A stretch of DNA of 64,000 nt from Undibacterium sp. 5I1 (GTDB lineage: Bacteria; Pseudomonadota; Gammaproteobacteria; Burkholderiales; Burkholderiaceae_D), in contig NZ_JAVIWI010000001.1 in the NCBI RefSeq assembly GCF_034314085.1, forward strand, positions 930,001 to 994,000, in the 5' to 3' direction. The notes under the pieces were generated by a model. It saw nothing but the letters and a program-made list of their open reading frames with translations. It searched no databases and was not told the DNA's origin. The translations under genes and the position numbers were made by a program. Shown piece by piece: positions 54,858 to 64,000 of this stretch. Each line of letters starts with the position of its first letter. Within the stretch, counting starts at the first letter, position 1.

Positions 54858-57800
54858 TTACTCTTCTTCCTTTACTTTATCCTTAAATAAGCTGTAGCTC
54901 AACGGCAGTAACAGCAGGGTAAAAAAAGTTGCTGAGACAATGCCGCCAACAATCACTACTGCAAAAGGGCGTTGGGTTTCTGAGCCGATTCCGTGCGATA
55001 ACGCGGCTGGCAATAAACCTAAACCTGCCATCAACGCAGTCATCAATATCGGTCTGAGCCTGCTGACTGCGCCTTCAATTGCGCTAGAAAAATCAGCACG
55101 GCTGGTTTTCTCAAATTCTAATATTTGCTCAAGCATGATCACACCGTTCTGCACAGAGATGCCCGCTACTGCGATGAATCCTACTGCAGCAGAAACAGAG
55201 AAGTGCAAACCCGCCAGTGCTAAACCAGCGATTCCGCCTATCATCGTAAAAGGTACCATCATCAAGATAAGCATTGCCATACGGATGGAGCGAAAGGCCC
55301 AGAACAGTAATGCAAAGATTAGGAAAATCGTTATTGGTACAATGATTTCTAAGCGCTTGACTGCACGTTGCTGGTTCTCAAACTGACCACCCCAGACGAT
55401 GTAATAACCGGTCGGTAAATTGACTTGTTCAGCAACTTTTTGCTGCGCTTCTGCTACAAAACTGCCTTGATCCCGTCCTAACAAATTCGCTTTGACCGAG
55501 GCATTGCGGCCACCAGCTTCGCGGCTGATACGTGCCGCACCCTGCCGCACCTCAATGCGCGCAAGATCAGCCAGATCAATCGTGCCTGCACCGTTAGGTA
55601 AGTTGATTTGCAGACTACCAATGCCATCTATCGATTCTCTGTAGGCAGCTTTTAATCGGATGGTGATGTCAAAGCGTTTGTCGTCTTCATAAAACGTACT
55701 GACGGGTGTGTCGGCTAAGGCGGTCTGTATCGTATTATTGACATCCGACACGTTGATACCTAAGCGTGCAATTTTTTCTCTGTCAATCACAATATTGAGT
55801 TGTGTTTGACCACCGCTTTTGATCGCATCTACATCGCTTGCGCCACGAATGCCTTTGAGTATTCCAGAAATCTGCTCACTCTTTTGTGTCAGGATATCCA
55901 AGTCTGGACCAAAAATTTTGACCGCGATTTCACCTTTGACGCCCGATAGAGCTTCTTCCACATTATCTTGTATCACTTGGGAAAAATTAGTCGGCACGCC
56001 TGGTAGTGTCCCGATCTTGGCGGTCATGCTTTCGATCAGACTTTCTTTATCGGCGAACTTCCATTGATCATGTGGTTTTAGATCAACCAGTATTTCCATA
56101 CTGTTAGGACCTTTCGGATCAGTGCCATCATCTGGGCGGCCGACTTGGGATACCACGGTGCTGACTTCGGGATAACTCAGCAAAATAGCTCTGACCTGAC
56201 GCTCTACTTCACGCGTTTTCTCTAGTGCAGTGGAGGGCGGTAAGCTGACGGTCAACCAGATATTTCCTTCATCCAGCTTAGGCAAAAATTCACTACCAAG
56301 CCGGGGCGCCAGTAACAAAGTGATCGCAAGTACGATGCAAGATACGATCATGACTGTGCGTTTTTGTCCATCAGCTTTGTAGAGTAGCTTGCGGTACCAG
56401 TCCTGTATGGCTTGCATCCAGTTGCTATGCTTTTCTGCCAGGCTATGACGCTTCATCGTCAGCGCCAGTAAGGTCGGGATCAGGGTCATGGTTAAAATCA
56501 AGGCACCCAACATTGCAAAGCTTAACGTTAAGGCGACAGGTGAGAAGATTTTTCCTTCAACCCGCTGGAAAGTAAAAATTGGAATAAACGCCAGAATGAT
56601 GATGGCTTTGGCAAACAGAATAGGGTGTCCCATTTCAACCACGGTTTTTTTCAGTACCTGTTTGCGCCAGAGGAAGAGATTACTCTGATGTTCTAAATCA
56701 TGGTGTTTCAGGGCCAGCCTCACCATTAATGCTTCGACCAGCACGACCGCACTATCGATGATGATCCCAAAGTCTACTGCCCCCAAAGAAATCAGGTTGG
56801 CAGGAATCCCTTTTAGATCGAGCATGATAAAAGCGCATAGTAGGGATAGCGGTATCACCGTTACCACGATTAACGCAGCGCGCCAATTGCGTAAAAACAG
56901 GATCAATATCGTCATCACTAATACCGCACCGACGACTAAGTTTTCAAATACTGTTTTGACCGTATGGTTGAGTAGCTCGGTACGATCATAGATCTGATGC
57001 AGACGTACACCTTTTGGCAACTTGGTATTGACGACTTCAATTTTTTTCTTCAGATCAGTAATGATCTTGGCCGCGTTACCGCCTTTGACCATTTGCACGA
57101 TGCCAAGAACATAGCTGTCACCTTGGTTATAAGAGATGTTGCCAGAGCGTGGGCGGCTACCAATTTCTACATCGGCTACATCCGAGAGTAATACTGTCTT
57201 GCCGTTTTTTGCATTGACAATGACGCGACCAATATCTTCTTTATTGTTGAATAAGCCGACTCCGCGGACGATCAGCGTTTCGTCACCACGACGAATAGCG
57301 CCGCCACCAACGTTAACATTATTATTTGCCAGTGCTTGATTGACTTGGTCTAGAGTGATGCCATAACGTCGTAAGGCATTAGGATCTACCTGGACTTGGT
57401 ATTCTTTTACAGTGCCACCAAAACTGACGACATCTGCAACACCTGAGACGATTCTTAATTCAGGCCTGACGACCCAATCTTGTAAAGTGCGGATGTCGTT
57501 TTCTGACATGCCTGCCGGTGCATCAATCACATAACGATAGATTTCACCAACCGAGGTCGTTAACGGTGCAATGCTGGACTGAATGCCATTCGGTAGTGTT
57601 ACGCCTTGTAATTTTTCCAGTACTTGCTGGCGCGCAAAGTAGTCGTCCGTACCGTCATTAAAGGTAATGGTAACAACCGACAGACCGATAATCGATACCG
57701 AGCGTACTTGAGTCTGGCCTGGCACACCACTCATCTCGCGCTCTATCGGTAAGGTGATGGCTCGCTCAACTTCTTCCGCCGCTTGTCCCGGGAATTGAGT

Positions 57801-57950
57801 GACAATTTGTACTTGTACATCCTGCACATCGGGGAAGGCTTCAATCGGTAAGTTGCCTAGTGCGCGATAGCCAAATACAACTAGCGCTACTGTCAGTACT
57901 AATACAAATACGCGCTGAGTCAGAACAAAATCAACAAACTTATTGAGCAT
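54858..57950 (-). CDS. czcA: Heavy-metal RND efflux pump, CzcA family
   Basis: 1030-aa inner-membrane proton-driven pump component that exports divalent metals (Co/Zn/Cd/Ni or Cu) through CzcC. Twelve TM helices in the usual RND arrangement. TM4 carries GAVDFGIIIDSAVVLVEAL, retaining the Asp-Asp-Glu pattern of heavy-metal RND pumps, with Ser for Gly. Porter signature FPGQAAEEVERAITLPIERE near the N-terminus. Start 57950 (MLNKFVDF) is chosen because GAGGTGG lies 6 bases upstream; the longer frame from 57968 begins inside czcB. Metal specificity cannot be told. Confidence 0.92.
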   Translation of the reverse strand: MLNKFVDFVLTQRVFVLVLTVALVVFGYRALGNLPIEAFPDVQDVQVQIVTQFPGQAAEEVERAITLPIEREMSGVPGQTQVRSVSIIGLSVVTITFNDGTDDYFARQQVLEKLQGVTLPNGIQSSIAPLTTSVGEIYRYVIDAPAGMSENDIRTLQDWVVRPELRIVSGVADVVSFGGTVKEYQVQVDPNALRRYGITLDQVNQALANNNVNVGGGAIRRGDETLIVRGVGLFNNKEDIGRVIVNAKNGKTVLLSDVADVEIGSRPRSGNISYNQGDSYVLGIVQMVKGGNAAKIITDLKKKIEVVNTKLPKGVRLHQIYDRTELLNHTVKTVFENLVVGAVLVMTILILFLRNWRAALIVVTVIPLSLLCAFIMLDLKGIPANLISLGAVDFGIIIDSAVVLVEALMVRLALKHHDLEHQSNLFLWRKQVLKKTVVEMGHPILFAKAIIILAFIPIFTFQRVEGKIFSPVALTLSFAMLGALILTMTLIPTLLALTMKRHSLAEKHSNWMQAIQDWYRKLLYKADGQKRTVMIVSCIVLAITLLLAPRLGSEFLPKLDEGNIWLTVSLPPSTALEKTREVERQVRAILLSYPEVSTVVSQVGRPDDGTDPKGPNSMEILVDLKPHDQWKFADKESLIESMTAKIGTLPGVPTNFSQVIQDNVEEALSGVKGEIAVKIFGPDLDILTQKSEQISGILKGIRGASDVDAIKSGGQTQLNIVIDREKIARLGINVSDVNNTIQTALADTPVSTFYEDDKRFDITIRLKAAYRESIDGIGSLQINLPNGAGTIDLADLARIEVRQGAARISREAGGRNASVKANLLGRDQGSFVAEAQQKVAEQVNLPTGYYIVWGGQFENQQRAVKRLEIIVPITIFLIFALLFWAFRSIRMAMLILMMVPFTMIGGIAGLALAGLHFSVSAAVGFIAVAGISVQNGVIMLEQILEFEKTSRADFSSAIEGAVSRLRPILMTALMAGLGLLPAALSHGIGSETQRPFAVVIVGGIVSATFFTLLLLPLSYSLFKDKVKEEE

Positions 57951-59124
57951 GAGAAGCCACCTCAGCATTGAGTAACAAGCTGCCTTCAGTGACTATCCGT
58001 TGACCCGCATTTAAGCCGCTATCGACATAGCTATTTTTCTGGCCACGTCGAACAACGTTGACACGCTGTTTTTGGAATTCACCTTCTTTTTTCTCAACAA
58101 AGACATAGCTATAAAGCCCCTCCGCGATCAGGCTTGTATTCGGCACCTTGATGGCTTTTTTGTCGCTGTCACTGAGAAAAGAAATTCGGGCGAACATCTC
58201 AGGACGTAGTTTTTGATCGTGATTAGATAATACGCCGCGCACTTGTATGCGTCTGGTGTTCGGGTCCAATGCTAAGCCGACCCGATCTACTGTGGCGTCG
58301 AACAATTGATCTGGATAGGCATCAAATGACATTGCCATTTTTTGGCCTGGATGAATGCTGGCGATGTAACGTTCAGGTACATCAATCAAGACCCACAGTT
58401 TGCTTAAATCACTAATCACGAATAATGAATTTGGTGCATCAGGACGCACCTCCATACCGGGATTGATTTGTTTGTCTGCAACCAGGCCAGCGATCGGCGC
58501 TTTTAATGAGAACTTGCCGTTTTCGTTACCGACTGCGTTCAGGTTGCGCATATGCAGGCTGCACCGCTTAGTTTCTGCTACGGCTTGTAAAAAATCGGCT
58601 TCGGCGGATTCAAAATCTTTGCGCGCAATGACTTCGTGCTCGAACAGATTTTTTGCCCGGTCAAAGGCTAATTTCTTACGTTGCTCATCCGCTTTTGCTT
58701 TAGCCCAGTCGGCATCTGCAGTGGCTAAATCTGGTGAGTCCAGTTCAGCCAGTGATTGGTTCTTTGCTACTTTGTCACCTGCTTCAACATGCGATGACAA
58801 TACGCGTCCAAGAACGGGGGAGCTTACTCGTGCGGTGACGTTTTCGTCGTAGGCTATTTTGCCATTCATCGCCTCCGCGATTGGAATACTAACTTCGCTG
58901 ACGGCGGCCACTTTGATTGAAGACAGTTGAGGTGCATTGTGGGGGTAACTAATTTTCCCTGTATCGGGCTTTACATCTGACTTCGATCCAGCTGATAAAG
59001 TAGCTGGCGAATCAGTTTTTTTCTCTGTTGCTTCAACGGAGGTAATGATATAGCTGATGGCACAAACTACGATGATGGTTATTACAATACCAAAACCTAA
59101 ATTCATTATTTTATTGCGCTTCAT
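57940..59124 (-). CDS. czcB: RND efflux periplasmic adaptor, CzcB family
   Basis: 394-aa membrane-fusion protein. An N-terminal signal-anchor (MKRNKIMNLGFGIVITIIVV) leads to the adaptor: coiled-coil hairpin around residues 120-175, barrel-sandwich LKAPIAGLVADKQINPGMEV, and C-terminal barrel QRVNVVRRGQKNSYVDSGL. His-rich N-terminal tail of classical CzcB is absent. Start ATG overlaps the czcC stop (ATGA). Confidence 0.92.
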   Translation of the reverse strand: MKRNKIMNLGFGIVITIIVVCAISYIITSVEATEKKTDSPATLSAGSKSDVKPDTGKISYPHNAPQLSSIKVAAVSEVSIPIAEAMNGKIAYDENVTARVSSPVLGRVLSSHVEAGDKVAKNQSLAELDSPDLATADADWAKAKADEQRKKLAFDRAKNLFEHEVIARKDFESAEADFLQAVAETKRCSLHMRNLNAVGNENGKFSLKAPIAGLVADKQINPGMEVRPDAPNSLFVISDLSKLWVLIDVPERYIASIHPGQKMAMSFDAYPDQLFDATVDRVGLALDPNTRRIQVRGVLSNHDQKLRPEMFARISFLSDSDKKAIKVPNTSLIAEGLYSYVFVEKKEGEFQKQRVNVVRRGQKNSYVDSGLNAGQRIVTEGSLLLNAEVASHAQ

Positions 59125-60506
59125 TTCTTTTCTTCTTCCTCTATGCTGATACGTAGGGCAGCTTGTACTTTGGCGAAGTCAGCTTGGGCATTAATCGCAT
59201 CCATCTCAATGGCGCGATAAGTTCGCCTTGCATCAAGCACATCCATTACACCAAGTGCACCATTTTTAAAGGCGAATTCCGCCGCCTCGGCAGAATTGCG
59301 GGCAGCGCTTAATAATTCACCCTGAAAACGTGCGGTCATTTCTTTCGATGCCTGGGCAGATTCGATTAAAAGTACTAGCTCATTGCGAGCTGCTTCTTTG
59401 GTTTTTTCTAAGCTCTCATTGGCGGCATCTACTGCGCTCTCTGCTACGCGTATTTCGCCCTGAAATTCATAGCGGGTAAACAAAGGAATCTGTACGCCAA
59501 TGCCGAAACTGTTACCTGAGCCTTGAGGATTGCTGGCGCTAACCGGGTAATGTTCAAACTGAACGCCGACAGAGATATCTCTGGTTCTTGCTGCCAGTGC
59601 CAGCTTACGTGCAGCCAGTGCCGCATCTAGCCGCGCTTTTGCAGCCAATACATCAGGACGTTTTTGTATGACCAGATCCAGCTTATCCTGCACCTCAGGC
59701 AGTATTTGTGCGGGCCAATCATCGACAGCATGCACGCTGTTAGCAGATACTGTTAGACCTAATAAAGAAATCAGATTCGTTTGTGCATGCAGCAGATCGG
59801 ATGCTGCTTGTCGTGCGTCGTTCTCGGCGCGCAAGGCATCTACCCGGATTCTGGCAGCGTCTGCTCCTGCGATATCACCAGCTTTCTTTCTCTTTTCTGC
59901 GGCGGCTTGTGTGATAGAGAACAAATCTCTGGTCTCGTTGGCAATGCGTAGTTTATGTTGTGCTGCTATCAGATCAAAATAGGCTGCGCTGACGATTTGC
60001 TTGGTTTGTCTGCGGACATCGTGCCAGTCTTGGTGTGCTGCGGTTTCCAGATAGCCGGCATTCTCAATCCGTAAATCACGTTTGCCGCCTCGCTCTATTA
60101 ATTGATCTACTCTGATCGTACTGTCGACCGTTTTGTCTTTAGGCTTGCCTGCACCGATCCCCAGCTTGGGATTAATACCAGCGGTCTGCAGCGTCAGCAT
60201 GGGATTAGGCGGTGCTGACGCTATCGTTTTCATCGCGCTGGCGGTATCAATCGCAATGTTGCCAAGTTTTAGGTCACGGTTGTGCTGTAGTGCATATTCC
60301 AGTGCCTGCTGTAAAGTCAATCGTGGCAGTGACGACACAATGTTTTGCTCTTCATACAATGACGAGACAGGACTATTTGGAGTGGAGTAAGAAGTGGCGC
60401 TATCGATTAAATTTGCTTGCGCTGATATGGGGGCTGCAAGACCCATCGTAGCAACACCCATTAAAACGACGGCACACTGGGCTTGCCATGTGTTGAACGA
60501 AATCAT
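59121..60506 (-). CDS. czcC: RND efflux outer-membrane channel, CzcC family
   Basis: 461 aa from MISFNTWQAQCAVVLMGVA, a signal peptide cleaved near AQA. TolC-like OEP repeats at about residues 75-255 and 285-450 (LQQALEYALQHNRDLKLGNI; FGIGVQIPLFTRYEFQGEIR). First gene of the czcCBA operon. An upstream in-frame ATG at 60524 gives only MYRETA extra; the 60506 start is preferred. Confidence 0.9.
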   Translation of the reverse strand: MISFNTWQAQCAVVLMGVATMGLAAPISAQANLIDSATSYSTPNSPVSSLYEEQNIVSSLPRLTLQQALEYALQHNRDLKLGNIAIDTASAMKTIASAPPNPMLTLQTAGINPKLGIGAGKPKDKTVDSTIRVDQLIERGGKRDLRIENAGYLETAAHQDWHDVRRQTKQIVSAAYFDLIAAQHKLRIANETRDLFSITQAAAEKRKKAGDIAGADAARIRVDALRAENDARQAASDLLHAQTNLISLLGLTVSANSVHAVDDWPAQILPEVQDKLDLVIQKRPDVLAAKARLDAALAARKLALAARTRDISVGVQFEHYPVSASNPQGSGNSFGIGVQIPLFTRYEFQGEIRVAESAVDAANESLEKTKEAARNELVLLIESAQASKEMTARFQGELLSAARNSAEAAEFAFKNGALGVMDVLDARRTYRAIEMDAINAQADFAKVQAALRISIEEEEKK

Positions 60507-60524
60507 TGCGGTTTCTCTATACAA

Positions 60525-60971
60525 AAAGGCAGAGATGAAAAAGCATTTTTTGCTTTTAAAAAGATATTAGGCCTTACTTAGCGTCTGTTGCGCTTGATAA
60601 TTTAAACAATTTTTATTGCTTTTAAGAAGTTTTTTCAATCCTTGTTAAAGGCAACATGATACTCAATTTCAATACGATAAAAGACCTGAATCCATGGCAT
60701 TGATCTGATATCGCGCAACAAAGATGTTTCAAAATGTTTCAAATATTTTGGGCGGAACTTACATAAAATTGCTTTGGCAATATGGTTTGATGACGACAAT
60801 ATAATTACTTTGTCATCAGATATTGATTTAGCTAAAACAGTTTTATGTAAATACTATTTTGTTCAAGACATTTAGTCATAGATTGAGATGCTTGATCAAG
60901 CCTGAAGAAATATTCAGGCTTGATTCATGATGCTTACAGGATAGTATGCTTTAGTTATTACTTTGTACAAA
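60525..60971. other. Intergenic region, czc promoter side and porin 3' side
   Basis: AT-rich, with a perfect 12-bp stem-loop at 60895-60924. The CzcCBA promoter should lie in the 60525-60750 part; no metal-responsive (MerR/CzcR) operator was recognised. Confidence 0.5.
60895..60924 (-). terminator. Stem-loop after porin gene
   Basis: ATCAAGCCTGAA pairs perfectly with TTCAGGCTTGAT around GAAATA. No T-tract on the minus-strand side, so terminator function is uncertain. Confidence 0.5.
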
Positions 60972-62513
60972 TTAGAAATGGATTACGGCATCTATCGCAA
61001 ACATTGTTTGATTAAATTTGCCCGCACCTGCTGTCGCAGTTGGATTATCGTATGCATCAATATCTGTAGAACGCTCATAACGAAGTTCTGGGCGAATAGT
61101 GATCGCTTTACCGATCCAATGTTGCCAGCCCAAGCCAAATTCGTAGTAACGGGTTTTGAAGCCCGTACGCTGACCAGTTGTGTCATCCAATACATCCGTA
61201 CGGAAGGTGACTGAATCACGCGGAGAAACCTGATAACCAATATAGTTGACGAAAGCCCATTCATGCGATTTACAAGTCGCACCGTCATTAGGTCCGCATT
61301 GCGCACCCGATGGAGCACCATATTTTAAGTTGCCATAGCGTGCAGCCAACAACGCCGGTCCCGCACCTGTTACGTCATTCACGTTGGGCGTATCGTTCTG
61401 GAACATTCTCCAGTACTCACTAGACATATGCCAATTTTCATTGAACTTGTGATACCAGGTAACGACTTCGTGCTGAAGATTATTCCAGCCAAATTTTCCG
61501 TTATTTCCCAAGATAGGATGCGCGCCATTCAAACAAGCATAGAAGTTATCGTTGGCTGTATCAGACGTCCAGCCCAAGCAAGCTGCTGGCGTGAACTGAC
61601 GTTCAGCTTTATTCCAGATCGCGATGTCATTACCGGCAGAGACTTCACCTTGAATCAGCCAATTTTTGTTTAGTTTGACTGTCGCAACAATACCTTGTTG
61701 CGTATAAGGATCAACCGCGTAAAGTAAGGAGTGGGTAAAGGTGTAATTGTTCGGTGCAAGCTGCGCCTCAATATCTGGTACAGAAATATAGCGACCTACA
61801 CGTACATTCATCCCATCTGCAACAAATGGGGTATACCACTCGCCATACATCATGACTGGATCAAAGCCGTATTTCCGGCCTTTATCTGTGTATTGATCGC
61901 TAAATACGCCTTTGGAGAAAGTATATTTATAGTCAGTACCGTACAAACCAGTCACACGAAAACCCCAATCGTTGTGATCTTTTTGTACTACGTCAGGCAC
62001 ACGCTCAACATAGACTGCAACTTGATTCAATTGAAACGAATTAGCTGCATAGTCGTAAGCAGCAGGGTAATTTCCGCCAGTGCCAGTTGCAAAATTAAAT
62101 TTTGATTTTGATGTACTAATGTTGTAACTAGGTGCTATCCAGCCATAGACAGTAATGCGCGAATCTTTCCAGGCTTTTCCATTTGGACCACAATAAATTG
62201 TGTCCATTAGCGGGCCATAGTATTGGTTGTCATAACCAATCGTTTCAGAACCACCAATCGGCCAAGTTGCGAATGGATACGGTGGGCTGGACACGGGAGG
62301 TGCCTGCACATCTTTGCGCCAGCTCGGGGCTGCGTCAGCAGGATCGCCATTCCATTTCAGGTAGTCGCTATAGGTTGTGCTAAACCTCTCTGAGAAACTC
62401 TTTGAAGCAGAATTTTCTGGGCATCCCTCTGCTGCACCACTCTGTGCTAACGCAATATTGTTGAAGGCTAAGGTAGTAGCCGCAACGAATGCGAGTGACA
62501 ACATTTTTTGCAT
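60972..62513 (-). CDS. Outer-membrane beta-barrel porin (BBP2-like)
   Basis: 513 aa. Signal peptide 1-23 (LAFVAATTLAFNNIALAQS). Mature protein alternates strands through to a C-terminal Phe (FAIDAVIHF), as expected of barrel assembly. Segments ITVYGWIAPSYNISTSKSKF and RYGFDPVMMYGEWYTPFVAD match the family of putative OmpL-like porins. Ligand unknown; abundance may vary with metal or carbon. RBS CCAGGGAAAATAAA before ATG. Confidence 0.85.
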   Translation of the reverse strand: MQKMLSLAFVAATTLAFNNIALAQSGAAEGCPENSASKSFSERFSTTYSDYLKWNGDPADAAPSWRKDVQAPPVSSPPYPFATWPIGGSETIGYDNQYYGPLMDTIYCGPNGKAWKDSRITVYGWIAPSYNISTSKSKFNFATGTGGNYPAAYDYAANSFQLNQVAVYVERVPDVVQKDHNDWGFRVTGLYGTDYKYTFSKGVFSDQYTDKGRKYGFDPVMMYGEWYTPFVADGMNVRVGRYISVPDIEAQLAPNNYTFTHSLLYAVDPYTQQGIVATVKLNKNWLIQGEVSAGNDIAIWNKAERQFTPAACLGWTSDTANDNFYACLNGAHPILGNNGKFGWNNLQHEVVTWYHKFNENWHMSSEYWRMFQNDTPNVNDVTGAGPALLAARYGNLKYGAPSGAQCGPNDGATCKSHEWAFVNYIGYQVSPRDSVTFRTDVLDDTTGQRTGFKTRYYEFGLGWQHWIGKAITIRPELRYERSTDIDAYDNPTATAGAGKFNQTMFAIDAVIHF

Positions 62514-63083
62514 TTTATTTTCCCTGGAGTTATAAATTCAAATGTATCAACGACGTGTTGTTACACCAGTTTAAAAATCAGTAATCGATTAATTAAATGG
62601 TCATGCTTTGTGCCTTAAAAATTTTTTTAGGACCAAAAAAACTGCCAATTCAATTTATTCTGAACGAGGAGAAGATTACTAGGATCGATATAAAAAAAAT
62701 GCAAAAAGTCAGTTGATGCTTGTAAATTTTATGTAAACGAACCGATTAATTTGTCATTAGTGAAAAATAGATATTAGGTGCATTAAAATTTTTTTTATAA
62801 AAAATTTACGAATAAATTCCATTTTTTTTCAATTTATTTATATGGATTTTGTTAAATTTGCTATGCAGTTTTTATTCCAATATCAGCTATTAATTATTGT
62901 CAAGATTAAGAATATTTAAATCAAAAAATTTCAAATAATATTCTGATCAGTATTTTTTATTCTATGAAAATTGGAAATCGTCATAGAGAAAATTATGTAT
63001 TTAGTCAAATGTCATTCTTTGTTTTTCGCATAAATCCAAAGAATTTTTAAGTTAGTAGTAAAGTCAAATATTGAAAGTACCAA
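62514..63083. other. Long AT-rich intergenic region
   Basis: 570 bp, very AT-rich, many T/A runs (for example around 62790-62830). No ORF with an RBS was recognised. Divergent promoters for the porin and the small secreted protein must be here. Confidence 0.5.
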
Positions 63084-63308
63084 ATGAAATATATTTCTAT
63101 CTGCGTTACCTGCATCATAGCGGCGAGCTTCTCTTTAAATGTTATCGCTGCGGAAGATCAGTTTTTAGTTCAGCAGGCACATAAGAATCAATTAGCACAC
63201 GAATCTAAAAAAACAAAAACTATTGAAAAGTCAGCAGAAGACAAAAAACACGCTGCATTAACATCTGAGATAAGTAAAGATAGTGTTTCACCAAAAACGT
63301 CAAAGTAA
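63084..63308 (+). CDS. Small exported Lys-rich protein
   Basis: 74 aa. Signal peptide about residues 1-22 (MKYISICVTCIIAASFSLNV then IAA). The mature part is Lys/Ser/Glu-rich, low-complexity and unrecognised (HKNQLAHESKKTKTIEKSAE). RBS unclear; GAAAGTACCAA precedes ATG. Possibly real but could be spurious given the AT-rich setting. Confidence 0.5.
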   Translation: MKYISICVTCIIAASFSLNVIAAEDQFLVQQAHKNQLAHESKKTKTIEKSAEDKKHAALTSEISKDSVSPKTSK

Positions 63309-63425
63309 TGTTTTTTTGTGATTAAATTTTCTTAGCCAGAAAAATAATTGTTTTACTTTTCTTTATTAATCTCTATTGCTTTGACCAAGTGTGCAGATAT
63401 AGCGAAATATGAGAATGCGTTTCAG

Positions 63426-63887
63426 TCATTTTATTGCTGTATCTCCGTTTAAATAACGCGCACCGTTACCACGTTGAGCCGCAACGTCGCCTGGGTTATA
63501 CAGCGAGCAGGATTTCAGTGAGAGGCAGCCGCAGCCTATGCAGGACGTGAGTTTGTCCCGTAGCGCAACTAAGGCATCTATGCGCTGCTGGAGTGTCGTT
63601 TGCCATGAGGATGACAATTTTTCCCAATCTTGTTTTGTCGGTGTGCGTTGTTCGGGCAGTGACGCTAATGCTGATTTGATTTCGCTCAGGCTCAGACCCG
63701 CAGTTTGCGCGGCACGAATAAAAGCGACACGCCTCAATACTTCTTTTGGAAACTGTCTTTGTTGCCCCGCATTGCGTGAGCTGGTGATCAATCCTTGTTC
63801 TTCGTAATATCGTAATGCACTAGCTGCGAGTCCAGAGCGTTTCGCCAAGTCACCAATGCTAATCAGATTCTCGGTTGATTTTTTCAC
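63426..63887 (-). CDS. soxR: Redox-sensing transcriptional activator SoxR
   Basis: 153-aa MerR-family regulator with a [2Fe-2S] cluster. HTH at residues 10-30 (IGDLAKRSGLAASALRYYEE), dimerisation helix, and cluster ligands C-x2-C-x-C-x5-C in CIGCGCLSLKSC. Oxidation by redox-cycling compounds or superoxide activates target promoters. The start is GTG at 63887, with AAAGGG seven bases upstream; frames from ATG at 63935 lack an RBS. A SoxR-type operator lies 60 bp upstream. Confidence 0.92.
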   Translation of the reverse strand: MKKSTENLISIGDLAKRSGLAASALRYYEEQGLITSSRNAGQQRQFPKEVLRRVAFIRAAQTAGLSLSEIKSALASLPEQRTPTKQDWEKLSSSWQTTLQQRIDALVALRDKLTSCIGCGCLSLKSCSLYNPGDVAAQRGNGARYLNGDTAIK

Positions 63888-63944
63888 CGTAATTCCCTTT
63901 GTCTCAGCTTTTAATACACGCATCATAGTTAACAAAAATTATCC

Positions 63945-63975
63945 TTGACTTCAAGTGTACTTGAACTTGTATGCT
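63945..63975 (+). promoter_or_regulatory. SoxR-type promoter/operator pointing out of the window
   Basis: -35 TTGACT (63945-63950), 19-bp spacer, -10 TATGCT (63970-63975): the lengthened spacer is the mark of MerR-family promoters. In the spacer, TTCAAGT-GT-ACTTGAA (63950-63965) is an inverted repeat close to the SoxR box. It would drive a plus-strand gene beyond base 64000; the minus-strand soxR is divergent. Confidence 0.75.
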
Positions 63976-64000
63976 TATTTCATCAAAAATTGTTAAGGAC

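Noticed and set aside
54858..57968. czcA start at 57968
   Set aside because: The start at 57950 has a good Shine-Dalgarno (GAGGTGG) and matches the family N-terminus; the longer one adds only MLRWLL from within czcB.
1..64000. CRISPR array or prophage
   Set aside because: Repeats present are dispersed or short tandem, with no regular spacers; no integrase, capsid or lysis genes were seen.

Overview
The window looks like a chromosomal segment of a betaproteobacterium of the Burkholderiales, most likely Oxalobacteraceae (Undibacterium/Herminiimonas-like). This rests on gene content: a CysB-type LysR regulator, a DUF1415 protein, an MlaD/auxiliary-lipoprotein pair, a CbpA/CbpM pair, kdpFABC-DE, and many small stress genes typical of that group. 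Base composition is moderate and intergenic DNA is AT-rich. The assignment is inference; no rRNA is present.

Layout. 1-1.7 kb: end of an Mce/Mla-type lipid ABC transporter. 1.7-8.8 kb (minus strand): a sugar-phosphate block with phosphoglucomutase, transketolase, transaldolase, a HAD phosphatase and 6-phosphogluconate dehydrogenase, but no zwf. 8.8-24.2 kb: a stress island with a YflT-like protein, a triple-BON protein, a small HMA protein lacking one metal Cys, a CDF exporter, a VIT/CCC1 transporter, an SDR, a tandem Usp, a PRC-barrel protein, a DnaK, CbpA-CbpM, an SLC13-type permease, several small conserved proteins, one stress gene broken by a stop codon, and an IS30-family element with a frameshifted transposase. 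24.5-38 kb: Gln-rich secreted protein, chemoreceptor, FAH hydrolase, patatin/beta-barrel protein, CysB-HAD-methyltransferase operon, VOC and SCP2 proteins, ferredoxin, CapA-like protein. 38-44.2 kb: cold-shock gene, LysR/malate synthase pair, DUF1415, aspartate kinase, tRNA-Ser(GCU). 45.1-54 kb: complete kdp potassium system with a tiny extra membrane ORF ahead of kdpF. 54.2-64 kb: CzcCBA metal efflux, a BBP2-type porin, and SoxR with a SoxR-box promoter firing out of the right edge.

The most unusual feature is non-coding. An intergenic element of about 86 bp begins ATATACTCCC, carries an internal GTCCA...TGGAC dyad followed by GATTAAAATATACT, and often ends GGGAGTATTT. It occurs in eight recognisable copies plus one degenerate copy, in both orientations and never inside a gene. 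One copy is split by the IS30 element; deleting the IS and one copy of a 3-bp ATG duplication restores a normal repeat. A second family of about 100-110 bp imperfect palindromes (TAGGACTTACGCAAAA ... TTTTGCGTCAGTCCTA) occurs four times, with related hairpins.

How the genes work together: the left third combines carbon rerouting through the pentose phosphate pathway with protein quality control, metal handling and stress sensing. The right third handles ions (K+ uptake, heavy-metal export) and redox response. No CRISPR array, prophage or rRNA operon was seen.
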